This document shows positions 53,229-61,637 of a stretch of DNA of 64,000 nucleotides, piece after piece. Source of the DNA: Leptotrichia sp. oral taxon 498 (GTDB taxonomy: Bacteria > Fusobacteriota > Fusobacteriia > Fusobacteriales > Leptotrichiaceae); NCBI RefSeq assembly GCF_002240055.1, contig NZ_CP016753.1, positions 682,001 through 746,000 on the forward strand, in the 5' to 3' direction. A program made the translations under genes and the position numbers. The notes under the pieces were generated by a model that did no database searches, was not told the DNA's origin, and worked only from the letters and a program-made list of their open reading frames with translations. Position 1 is the first letter of the stretch; the number at the start of each line of letters is the position of its first letter.

Positions 53229-54524
53229 ATGAAAATAAAAAAAATCGTTATAATTCGAATAATATATATTATTGTTCTGTATTTAATTTACAATATACTG
53301 TTAAATCAATACGATTATGTAACAAGATATTTGACAAATTTTATCTTTTTGGTTTTCATATTTATAAAATTTATTTTTGGACAATTGGATTTTTATGCTG
53401 AAAGATTTAGATTAAAAAATATCTTTGTAAATTTTTCAATTGACGCAATTTTTGCGTTTATGCTTTTTATTTTTTTAAAAAAAGTTGAGATATTTTATGT
53501 TTTCAGTGCAGTTTTCTTCTTTCAAATAATATTTCGGAAAATAATATCTTCGATTTACATGAAAAAGAAAAATGTCCTGATTTTTGGATCAAATCATATT
53601 GAAAACAATATTCAAGAAGATATTATAGCTAGCTTAGATTACAACTACATCGGTTATATTTCCGACAATAAAAGCCGTGCAACAAAATATTTAGTTGGAA
53701 ATTATGCTGAAATGGAAAAGATAATAAAAGAAAAAAAAATTGATCTTCTTGTAATTGTAAAAGATATGAAAAGTCCAAGTTTTAAAAAGTATTTAAAGCG
53801 ACTTTTTGATTTGAAAATAAATGGATTAAAAGTTTTGAGCTATGAAATATTTAATGAAGAAATTCAAAAAAAAATAGATGCAAGTAAAATTGACGAAGAG
53901 TGGTTATTGCAGTCTAATGGTTTTGATATTTTAAACGATGGAATGCAAAAAAATATGAAACGTGGAGTAGATTTAGTCATAGCTTCAACACTAATGATTT
54001 TGCTCTCGCCAATGGCACTAATCGTGGCAATTTTAATAAAGTTGGAATCAAAAGGTCCAGTTATTTTTAAACAGGTGAGAATTGGAGAAAATATGGTTCC
54101 ATTTAAAGTTTATAAATTTAGAAGCATGAAAATACACGATCCCCAAAAATATTCAAAATATGCACAGGACAACGACAATAGAGTGACAAAAATCGGAAAC
54201 TTTATAAGAAAGACAAGAATTGATGAATTGCCACAACTTTTCTGTATTTTAAAAGGAACGATGAGTTTTGTGGGTCCAAGACCAGAATGGGATATCTTAG
54301 CCAAAGAGTATGAAAAGCAAATACCATACTACAATTTAAGACACATGATAAAACCTGGACTTACAGGCTGGGCGCAAGTGATGTATCCTTACGGCGAAAA
54401 TATTGAAGATACAAAAAGAAAGTTAGAATACGATTTATACTATTTAAAACATCAGGATTTAATTTTAGATGTTTTGATAATCTTTAAAACAGTCAAAGTG
54501 ATACTATTTGGAAAGGGAAAATAA
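53229..54524 (+). CDS. Initiating sugar transferase (polyprenyl glycosylphosphotransferase, WcaJ/WbaP family)
   Basis: A 431-residue membrane enzyme that starts a surface glycan by moving a sugar-1-phosphate onto undecaprenyl phosphate. About four N-terminal helices (to residue 115) are followed by a nucleotide-binding-like middle domain (VLIFGSNHIENNIQEDI). A further hydrophobic helix near 240-270 leads to the catalytic domain: VIFKQVRIGENMVPFKVYKFRSM, then TRIDELPQLFCILKGTMSFVGPRPEW, with the conserved Asp-Glu in RIDELPQ, and KPGLTGWAQV. AAGGGAAAAAG precedes the ATG. It is first in the operon. The sugar is unknown. Confidence 0.9.
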   Translation: MKIKKIVIIRIIYIIVLYLIYNILLNQYDYVTRYLTNFIFLVFIFIKFIFGQLDFYAERFRLKNIFVNFSIDAIFAFMLFIFLKKVEIFYVFSAVFFFQIIFRKIISSIYMKKKNVLIFGSNHIENNIQEDIIASLDYNYIGYISDNKSRATKYLVGNYAEMEKIIKEKKIDLLVIVKDMKSPSFKKYLKRLFDLKINGLKVLSYEIFNEEIQKKIDASKIDEEWLLQSNGFDILNDGMQKNMKRGVDLVIASTLMILLSPMALIVAILIKLESKGPVIFKQVRIGENMVPFKVYKFRSMKIHDPQKYSKYAQDNDNRVTKIGNFIRKTRIDELPQLFCILKGTMSFVGPRPEWDILAKEYEKQIPYYNLRHMIKPGLTGWAQVMYPYGENIEDTKRKLEYDLYYLKHQDLILDVLIIFKTVKVILFGKGK

Positions 54525-54549
54525 TAGTTAAATAAAATTGGAGGATTTT

Positions 54550-55416
54550 ATGAAAGGAATTATTTTAGCGGGAGGAAGTGGAACAAGGCTTTATCCTTTA
54601 ACAAAAGCAATTTCAAAACAAATTATTCCAATATATGATAAACCTATGATTTATTATCCATTATCAGTATTGATGTTAGCAAATATAAGAGAAATTTTAA
54701 TTATTTCTACTCCTAGAGATCTTCCAGTATTTGAAGAATTGTTGGGAGATGGAAGTCAATTGGGTTTAAAACTGGAATATAAAGTGCAAGAGCATCCAAA
54801 CGGCTTAGCTGAAGCATTCATAATAGGTGAAGAGTTTATAGGAAACGACAATGTCTGTTTGATTTTAGGGGATAACATCTTTTACGGAAGTGGTCTTTCA
54901 GGATTACTGGAGGAAGCTTCAAAGTTAAAAGAGGGAGCAGTGGTATTTGGTTATCCTGTAAAAGACCCGAGAGCCTACGGAGTTGTAGAGTTTGATAAAA
55001 ATGGAAAAGCAATTTCGTTGGAAGAAAAGCCGAAAAATCCAAAATCAAATTATGCAATACCAGGATTATACTTCTATGATAATACAGTTATTGAAAAAGC
55101 TAAAATTATAAAACCATCCTCTAGAAATGAATTAGAGATTACAGCGATAAATGAAGAATATTTGAAAAAAGGTAAATTAAATGTTAAAAGTTTGGGAAGA
55201 GGAACTGTGTGGCTAGATACAGGTACTCATGAAGCTTTGTTACAAGCTGCCAATTATATGGAAGCTATTCAAAAAAGGCAAGGATTTTATATCGCTTGTA
55301 TTGAGGAGATTGCTTATCAGAAGGGGTGGATTACACCAGAAAGATTGAATAAATCAGCTAAATCTATGATGAAAACAGCATATGGACAATATTTAGCTGA
55401 TTTGTTGAAGGGATAA
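54550..55416 (+). CDS. rmlA: Glucose-1-phosphate thymidylyltransferase RmlA
   Basis: A 288-residue nucleotidyltransferase that makes dTDP-glucose, the first step to dTDP-rhamnose and related sugars. [20 protein letters not shown] holds the nucleotide loop [40 protein letters not shown] (with catalytic Asp) and [20 protein letters not shown] are all typical. The frame opens at a TTG (54538), but the ATG at 54550 has GGAGGA just upstream. rmlB, rmlC and rmlD are not in the window, so the final sugar is not certain. Confidence 0.95.
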   Translation: MKGIILAGGSGTRLYPLTKAISKQIIPIYDKPMIYYPLSVLMLANIREILIISTPRDLPVFEELLGDGSQLGLKLEYKVQEHPNGLAEAFIIGEEFIGNDNVCLILGDNIFYGSGLSGLLEEASKLKEGAVVFGYPVKDPRAYGVVEFDKNGKAISLEEKPKNPKSNYAIPGLYFYDNTVIEKAKIIKPSSRNELEITAINEEYLKKGKLNVKSLGRGTVWLDTGTHEALLQAANYMEAIQKRQGFYIACIEEIAYQKGWITPERLNKSAKSMMKTAYGQYLADLLKG

Positions 55417-55418
55417 AA

Positions 55419-56309
55419 ATGAAAGTAGAAATATTGATGGCTACTTACAATGGAGAAAAGTATCTAAGAGAACAGATAGATTCTATTTTAAAACAAACTT
55501 TTAAAGATTGGAAATTGATAATGAGAGATGATGGTTCTAAAGATAAAACTATAGAAATTTTAAATGAATACGAAAAAAAAGATAAGAGAATCAAAGTTTT
55601 ACAAGATAACAAAGGAAATCTTGGAGTTGCAAAGAATTTTGAAGAGTTACTTAAAAATTCTTCTGGAGAGTATGTTATGTTTTCCGATCAAGATGATTAT
55701 TGGATGGAAAATAAAATAGAGAAATATATAAAAGTTCTTGAAAAACTAGATAAAGAAAATTTAAAAAATCCACTACTGATACATTCTAATTCATATGTTT
55801 GTGATAAGAATTTAAATATATTGAAAAAGGAATTTATAAATTCTAAAATAGCAAAAGAAAATAATGGGAACAGTTATTTTTTTTGTTATATTGTTCAAGG
55901 TGCAACATTATTGGTAAATAGAAGAGTGGTAGAATTAGCTTTACCTTTTTTAAAAAGTGTAAAATTGCATGATAGATACTTTCATTTATTATCAGAGTTC
56001 TTTGGAAAAAGGATATTTATAGATGAAAGTTTGACAAAATATAGGCAGCATGGTGGTAATGAAATAGGAGCAAAAGGAAGTATTGTAAATAAAATCTTAA
56101 AAAAAAGATATTTTGATAAAAATGATAGAGAATTAATTATTGAAATAAGTAAAAAATATGATAAAATTTTAAAGAAAAGTAACTTAAAAGATATTGAAAA
56201 ATATATAGAGGTAACAGATAGAAGTAAAAATAGAATAAAGAGATTTTTATTAAGTAAATATTTTGAAATGAAATTAATAAAAAGATTATTTTTATTAATA
56301 AAAGGATAA
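55419..56309 (+). CDS. Glycosyltransferase family 2 (rhamnosyltransferase-like)
   Basis: A 296-residue GT-A fold transferase. VEILMATYNGEKYLREQIDSIL (residues 2-23) is the family's N-terminal strand. MRDDGSKDKTIEIL (near 36) and MFSDQDDYWMENKI (near 93), with the metal-binding DxD in SDQDDYW, match rhamnosyltransferase-like GT2 enzymes. The gene starts 2 bp after rmlA, consistent with use of dTDP-rhamnose or a related donor. Cytoplasmic, no membrane helix. Donor is inferred from context only. Confidence 0.85.
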   Translation: MKVEILMATYNGEKYLREQIDSILKQTFKDWKLIMRDDGSKDKTIEILNEYEKKDKRIKVLQDNKGNLGVAKNFEELLKNSSGEYVMFSDQDDYWMENKIEKYIKVLEKLDKENLKNPLLIHSNSYVCDKNLNILKKEFINSKIAKENNGNSYFFCYIVQGATLLVNRRVVELALPFLKSVKLHDRYFHLLSEFFGKRIFIDESLTKYRQHGGNEIGAKGSIVNKILKKRYFDKNDRELIIEISKKYDKILKKSNLKDIEKYIEVTDRSKNRIKRFLLSKYFEMKLIKRLFLLIKG

Positions 56310-56312
56310 AAA

Positions 56313-57172
56313 ATGTTAAAGAAAAAAGGAATTATAGGAGTAGCATTTCATAAAAAATATTTTAGTTACGAAGATGATATTATTACTCCAATTTATGTTG
56401 GTGCAAAAATAAACAAGGAAAATTTGAAATATTTAAAAGATTCTACAGGAGATAATATTTCAGAAAAAAATGAAAATTTCTGTGAACTTACAGGTATTTA
56501 TTGGATTTGGAAAAATGTAGATGCTGATTTTTATGGAATGATGCATTATAGAAGGTATCTTTCTTTTGAAGACAGACTAGAATATAAAATAAAGCGGATT
56601 ATATATGTTTTTTCACGTCTTTTTTATTTAAATTCAATAATAAATATGTTAGATATGAAAGAATTATTTCAAATAAAAATATGTGAAGAAGAAATAATTA
56701 GAAAAGAAATAATGAAAGTATCTAAAAATATTATAAATAAAATTCAAAAATACGATATATTTTTACCCAAAAAAGAAATTTTTAATAAAAGTGTCTATGA
56801 ACAGTATAAAAATGTTCATATAGTGGAACATTTGGATAAATTATTGGAGATAATAGCAGCAGAATATCCAGAGATATATCCCTATTATGAAAGAAAAATA
56901 AAAAAAGGAAATAAAATTTATCCATTAAATATATTTATTATGAAAAAAAATATTTTTTTGAGTATTCAGAATTTATCTTTGACGTGCTATTCAAATTAGA
57001 AAAAAAAATAAAAATTCCTTTGGATACTTATCAAAAGAGAGTTTTTGGTTTTTTATCAGAGAGAATGATGTTGCCATTTATTGAGTACTTAAAGGATAAA
57101 AAAAATGTAAGAGTAAAAGAGGGAATAGTACTTTATTTAAATAGAAAGGAAAAAAATGAAGGAGATATTTGA
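56313..57172 (+). pseudogene. DUF4422 glycosyltransferase-like protein, frameshifted
   Basis: Two frames give one DUF4422-type protein. The first (56313-56999) has KKGIIGVAFHKKYF, then ENFCELTGIYWIWKNVDADFYGMMHYRRYLSF, shown here in outline (FCELTGIYWIWKN and GMMHYRRYLSF), typical of DUF4422. After PLNIFIMKKN it runs into an unrelated tail and stops. The other frame continues FEYSEFIFDVLFKLEKKI and KRVFGFLSERMMLPFIEY, ending at 57172. The switch lies at ATG-A8-TA-T7 (56940-56959); one extra A or T joins the halves into about 286 residues. This is a sequence undercall, a phase-variable tract or a true break. It overlaps the ABC permease start by 17 bp. Confidence 0.75.
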
Positions 57173-57920
57173 ATATAGAGCGCTTTTGATTGAACTAGTA
57201 AAAAGAGATATAAAAAAGAAATACAGGAGATCAATATTAGGGATACTGTGGAGTATGTTAAATCCATTTTTTACAATGCTAATTATAGCGATGGTGTTTT
57301 CAAGTTTTTTTAAGTTCGCAATTAAAAATTTTCCTGTATATTTATTAACAGGACAATTAATATTTAATTTTTATTCAGAAGCAACAAATACAGCAATGGG
57401 TTCGATATTAGAAAATGCTTCGCTAATAAAAAAAGTTTATGTTCCAAAACATATTTTTCCAATAGCAAGAGTATTATCAAGTGGAGTAAACTTTATATTA
57501 TCTTTACCAGGTTTAGTTCTAGTAATATTAATAACAAAGGCTCCTGTTAAATTTCCTATAGTATTCTCTTTTGTTCCAGTACTGTATGTCCTCTTTTTTT
57601 GTTTCGGAGTAGGATTGTTATTAGCATCAATAACGGTTTATTTTAGAGACATGTTTCATTTATATGGAGTGCTTTTGACTGCAATAAGTTATTTAACGCC
57701 ATTATTTTATCCAAAAGAAATAGTTCCTGAAAAATATATGTTTTTGATAAAATTAAATCCAATGGTTTATTTTGTTGATTTATTTAGAGATATGGTATAT
57801 TATGGAAAAATGCCAACTTTAGATGAACATCTAAATTGTATATTTATTATTATTATTTCGCTTTTTGTTGGAGTAGTAGTATTTAATATGAATAAAAAGA
57901 AATTTATACTTCATATATAG
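57156..57920 (+). CDS. Polysaccharide ABC transporter permease (Wzm-like)
   Basis: A 254-residue ABC-2 permease with about six helices. EYRALLIELVKRDIKKKYRRSILGILWSML is the family start in outline (VKRDIKKKYRRSILGILW near residues 15-32). SLIKKVYVPKHIFPIARV (near 89) is the conserved coupling region, and NPMVYFVDLFRDMVYYG is the C-terminal motif. It carries a lipid-linked glycan across the inner membrane with the ATPase that follows 9 bp later. Confidence 0.92.
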   Translation: MKEIFEYRALLIELVKRDIKKKYRRSILGILWSMLNPFFTMLIIAMVFSSFFKFAIKNFPVYLLTGQLIFNFYSEATNTAMGSILENASLIKKVYVPKHIFPIARVLSSGVNFILSLPGLVLVILITKAPVKFPIVFSFVPVLYVLFFCFGVGLLLASITVYFRDMFHLYGVLLTAISYLTPLFYPKEIVPEKYMFLIKLNPMVYFVDLFRDMVYYGKMPTLDEHLNCIFIIIISLFVGVVVFNMNKKKFILHI

Positions 57921-57929
57921 GAGGAAATC

Positions 57930-58658
57930 GTGGAAGAAATAGTAAAAGTAAAAAATATTTCTATGAGATTTAATATGAGTTCAGAAATAATACATTCTTT
58001 CAAAGAATATGTAATAAAATTGTTAAAGAGGCAACTATTTTTTAAAGAATTTTGGGCTTTGAGAGATGTTTCGTTTTCTTTAAGAAAAGGAGAAATATTG
58101 GGGATAGTAGGATTTAATGGTTCAGGAAAAAGCACAATATTAAAAGTAGTGGCAGGAGTATTGGAGCCAACTTCAGGAAGTATAGAAGTTATTGGGAAAG
58201 TTGCACCTCTTATAGAGTTAGGAGCTGGATTTGATCCAGATTTGACAGCAAGAGAAAACATATTTTTGAATGGTGCTGTATTGGGGTATGATAAAAAATT
58301 TATGGAAGAAAAATTTGATGAAATAGTAGATTTTTCTGAATTGGGAGAATTTTTAGATACACCGTTAAAGAATTTTTCTTCTGGAATGTATGCAAGATTA
58401 GGTTTTGCAATAGCAACTGTAGTTAGACCGGATATTTTAATAGCTGACGAAATTCTTGCAGTAGGAGATTTCCATTTTCAGGAAAAATGTGAACGGAAGA
58501 TAAAGGAAATGATGGCACAAGGTACAAGTATACTTTTTGTATCACATTCAATCGAACAAGTAGAACAGCTATGTGATCGTGTGGTTTGGTTAGAAAAAGG
58601 GAAGTTGAGGATGGTCGGAGAAACTTTAGAAGTTTGTGAAGCATATAGAAATAGCTAA
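57930..58658 (+). CDS. Polysaccharide ABC transporter ATPase (Wzt-like), short form
   Basis: A 242-residue ATPase. Walker A is GFNGSGKSTILKVVAG, the signature is FSSGMYARLGFAIAT, and Walker B is ILIADEILAVGD, as in Wzt/TagH/KpsT-type exporters. The protein ends soon after the ATPase domain, with no C-terminal carbohydrate-binding domain. In systems with such short Wzt proteins export does not depend on terminal modification of the chain. It starts at GTG 57930 with AGGAGGA upstream. Confidence 0.92.
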   Translation: MEEIVKVKNISMRFNMSSEIIHSFKEYVIKLLKRQLFFKEFWALRDVSFSLRKGEILGIVGFNGSGKSTILKVVAGVLEPTSGSIEVIGKVAPLIELGAGFDPDLTARENIFLNGAVLGYDKKFMEEKFDEIVDFSELGEFLDTPLKNFSSGMYARLGFAIATVVRPDILIADEILAVGDFHFQEKCERKIKEMMAQGTSILFVSHSIEQVEQLCDRVVWLEKGKLRMVGETLEVCEAYRNS

Positions 58659-58708
58659 AAATTTTAGAAAGGAGAAAAATAGTTAATTTTAACTATTGAA
58701 AAGTATAA

Positions 58709-59812
58709 ATGAAGTATGATTATTTAGTAGTAGGAGCAGGACCTTTTGGGGCAACATTTGCGTATGAAGCAAATAGAAGAGGGAAAAAAGTTTTAGTGAT
58801 TGACAAAAGAGATCATGTTGGTGGAAATATGTATTGTGAAAATATTGAAGGAATAAATGTTCACAAATATGGAGCACATATTTTTCATACTAGTAATAAA
58901 AAAGTATGGGATTATGTAAATCAGTTTTGTACATTTAATAATTATATAAATTCACCAATAGCAAATTATAAAGGTGAAATATACAATTTACCATTCAATA
59001 TGAATACTTTTAATAAATTGTGGGGAGTTGTGACTCCGGCAGAAGCTAAAGCTAAAATTGATGAACAAATAAAAGAATCTGGAATTACAGAACCTAAAAA
59101 CTTAGAAGAACAAGCAATTTCTTTGGTAGGAAAAGATATTTATGAAAAATTGATAAAAGGTTATACTGAAAAACAATGGGGAAGAAGTACAACAGAATTA
59201 CCAGCATTTATTATTAAGAGATTGCCTGTAAGATATACTTATGATAATAACTATTTTAATGATAAATATCAAGGAATTCCTGAAGGTGGATACAATGTAA
59301 TTTTTGATAAGTTGTTAGAAGGAATCAATGTAGAATTGAATGTTGATTTCTTTGAAAAAAAAGAAGAATTATTGGCTAAAGCTGATAAAGTAGTGTTTAC
59401 AGGTATGATAGATCAATATTTTGATTATAAATTTGGTGTTTTAGAATACAGAAGTTTAAGATTTGAACATGAAATATTAGATGAAGAAAATCACCAAGGG
59501 AATGCAGTAGTAAACTACAATGAAAGAGAAGTACCTTATACAAGAATAATAGAACATAAACATTTTGAATTTGGAAAACAGTCAAAAACAGTTATAACTA
59601 GAGAATATCCAGCAGAATGGAAACAAGGAGATGAGCCTTATTATCCAGTAAATAACGATAAAAACGCTGAAATCTTTAAAAAATATCAAGAATTAGCAAA
59701 GCAAGAAAAAAAAGTGATATTTGGTGGAAGATTAGCTAATTATAAATATTATGATATGCATCATGTATTTGAAGTTGCTTTGGAAGTAGTGGAAAATGAA
59801 TTTGAGAAATAA
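58709..59812 (+). CDS. glf: UDP-galactopyranose mutase
   Basis: A 367-residue FAD enzyme that converts UDP-galactopyranose to UDP-galactofuranose. VVGAGPFGATFAYEANRRG (6-24) is the FAD loop and IDKRDHVGGNMYCE is the adjacent motif. GAHIFHTSNKKVWDYVNQF (near residue 56), YTEKQWGRSTTELPAF (near 151) and EHKHFEFGKQSKTVITREYP in outline (FGKQSKTVITREYP) are Glf signatures. Length fits. It supplies the donor for the GlfT2-like enzyme encoded next. Confidence 0.96.
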   Translation: MKYDYLVVGAGPFGATFAYEANRRGKKVLVIDKRDHVGGNMYCENIEGINVHKYGAHIFHTSNKKVWDYVNQFCTFNNYINSPIANYKGEIYNLPFNMNTFNKLWGVVTPAEAKAKIDEQIKESGITEPKNLEEQAISLVGKDIYEKLIKGYTEKQWGRSTTELPAFIIKRLPVRYTYDNNYFNDKYQGIPEGGYNVIFDKLLEGINVELNVDFFEKKEELLAKADKVVFTGMIDQYFDYKFGVLEYRSLRFEHEILDEENHQGNAVVNYNEREVPYTRIIEHKHFEFGKQSKTVITREYPAEWKQGDEPYYPVNNDKNAEIFKKYQELAKQEKKVIFGGRLANYKYYDMHHVFEVALEVVENEFEK

Positions 59813-59831
59813 AATAGAAAGGAGAGCGATT

Positions 59832-61619
59832 ATGAATTTACAAAGAGCGGTATTTCCTAAATTTGAGATGTGTACAGAAGGAGAACTTTATTTTAGAATA
59901 AATCAATTTGCGAGTATAGATATAGCAAATTCTGTAGTACGTTTAGAAAAATTAGGAATGGTTCATACAGATACATATTTTAATGGATTTAGCATTGGAA
60001 AGTGGAAAAGATATACTAATATTGAAGATTTAGGAATCTTTTTAAAATTTAAAGGAAAGATAAAAGTAAGGTTTTATCAGCATAGACTTTATTATAGTTA
60101 CAGAGCTTTAAAAGAAGTATATTTTGAAAGTGATAAGGTTAAAGAAGTAAAAATTCCATTAGAATTTTGGAAGACTTTAGAAGATGGGATGTTGGCTTTT
60201 GATATAGAGGGATTAGAAAGTAGTGAAATATATAATTTTGGATATTATACAGAAACAAAGCCACTTAATAAAATAAATTTAGGAGTTTCTATAACACATT
60301 TTAATAGAAAAGATTATGTATTACCTGCATTAGAGAGACTGAAAAGAGAGCTTTTGGGTGATAGCAATTTTTTAGGTAAAGTTTCTATCTATGTTGTTGA
60401 TAATAGTAAAAATCTTCCCAATGTTGAAGGTGTAACCATCATTCCAAATGAAAATTTAGGTGGAGCCGGTGGCTTTACAAGAGGCTTGATGGAATTAAAA
60501 GAATCAGGAGAATTTACTCATTGTTTATTTATGGATGATGATGCTTCATGTGAGATAGAAAGTATAAAAAGGACTATAAATTTATTAGAACATGCCACAA
60601 AACCTAATTTAGCTGTATCGGGAGCAATGCTTAGAGAAAATGAAATGTTTAGACAAACAGAAAATGGAGCTCAATTTAATGGAGCATGTAAGCCACTTAA
60701 AGATGGACTGGATTTAAGATTTTATAGGGATTTGCTTTTAAATGAACAGGAAGAAAAAATAGATTATGCAGGTTGGTGGTTTTTTGCTTTTCCAATTTCA
60801 GAAGTAAAACACTATGCTTTCCCTTATTTCGTTCGTGGAGACGATTCAGGATTTAGTTTAGTTCATGATTTTAAGATAATAACTTTAAATGGTATTTCAT
60901 CTTGGCAAGAGGATTTTGCTCTAAAAAATGGACCATTGCCACAATATTTAGATACTCGTTATCATATAATGCATTATTTTCATAATTTGGTAAAAAGCAG
61001 CAGAAGAAATATTATAAGAACAAGTAGAGGTATGATATTGCGAAATTTACTTACATATCAGTATGAAACAGCACTAGCTGCGATATGTGCTTTGGAGGAT
61101 GTTGCCAAAGGAAGTGATTTCTGGAGAAATAATGTAGATATGATGAAGAGAAGACCAGAAATATTAGCATTAGTGAAAAATGAAAAGGCAATTGAGATTT
61201 CACCTGAAATTATGGCACATGCTAAAATAAAAGCAAGTATGGAAGAAGATATAATTAAGAGAGAAGAAAAGAAAAAGCGAAATGGTGGAAAAATAAAAAG
61301 AATAATGAGTCTAGTGACATTAAACGGGCATTTAGTTCCTAAAATATTTTTAAAAAACAGTATAGTGGCACAACATAAAGGTTATGGAGGTGTATTAAAG
61401 GAGATTTTTTTACATAAGAAAGTTTTATATATACATCAACCGACGCATAAAGGATTTATAGTTGAGCAAAGTAAAGGGAAGTTTTTTGGATACTTGTTTA
61501 GATATTTTAAAGCATTGACTGTATTATTATTAAAATATAAAAAATTATCTAAAGATTATCAAAGCACTTATGATGAGCTTACAAGTTCTGAGTTTTGGAA
61601 GAAACAATTTAAAAAATAA
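59832..61619 (+). CDS. Galactofuranosyltransferase GlfT2-like GT2 protein
   Basis: A 595-residue transferase. An N-terminal beta-rich domain (to about residue 150, FRINQFASIDIANSV) precedes a GT-A domain with VSITHFNRKDYVLPALERL, NLGGAGGFTRGLME and the metal-binding DDD in HCLFMDDDASCEIES. WWFFAFPISEVKH and a downstream VHDFKIITLNGISSW with a likely catalytic His follow, then a helical C-terminus. This layout resembles mycobacterial GlfT2, which polymerises galactofuranose. The frame opens at 59796 inside glf, but I start at ATG 59832, which has AAAGGAGAG five bases upstream. Adjacent glf supports a Galf donor. Confidence 0.83.
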   Translation: MNLQRAVFPKFEMCTEGELYFRINQFASIDIANSVVRLEKLGMVHTDTYFNGFSIGKWKRYTNIEDLGIFLKFKGKIKVRFYQHRLYYSYRALKEVYFESDKVKEVKIPLEFWKTLEDGMLAFDIEGLESSEIYNFGYYTETKPLNKINLGVSITHFNRKDYVLPALERLKRELLGDSNFLGKVSIYVVDNSKNLPNVEGVTIIPNENLGGAGGFTRGLMELKESGEFTHCLFMDDDASCEIESIKRTINLLEHATKPNLAVSGAMLRENEMFRQTENGAQFNGACKPLKDGLDLRFYRDLLLNEQEEKIDYAGWWFFAFPISEVKHYAFPYFVRGDDSGFSLVHDFKIITLNGISSWQEDFALKNGPLPQYLDTRYHIMHYFHNLVKSSRRNIIRTSRGMILRNLLTYQYETALAAICALEDVAKGSDFWRNNVDMMKRRPEILALVKNEKAIEISPEIMAHAKIKASMEEDIIKREEKKKRNGGKIKRIMSLVTLNGHLVPKIFLKNSIVAQHKGYGGVLKEIFLHKKVLYIHQPTHKGFIVEQSKGKFFGYLFRYFKALTVLLLKYKKLSKDYQSTYDELTSSEFWKKQFKK

Positions 61620-61637
61620 CAGGAGGGATTTATTTAA

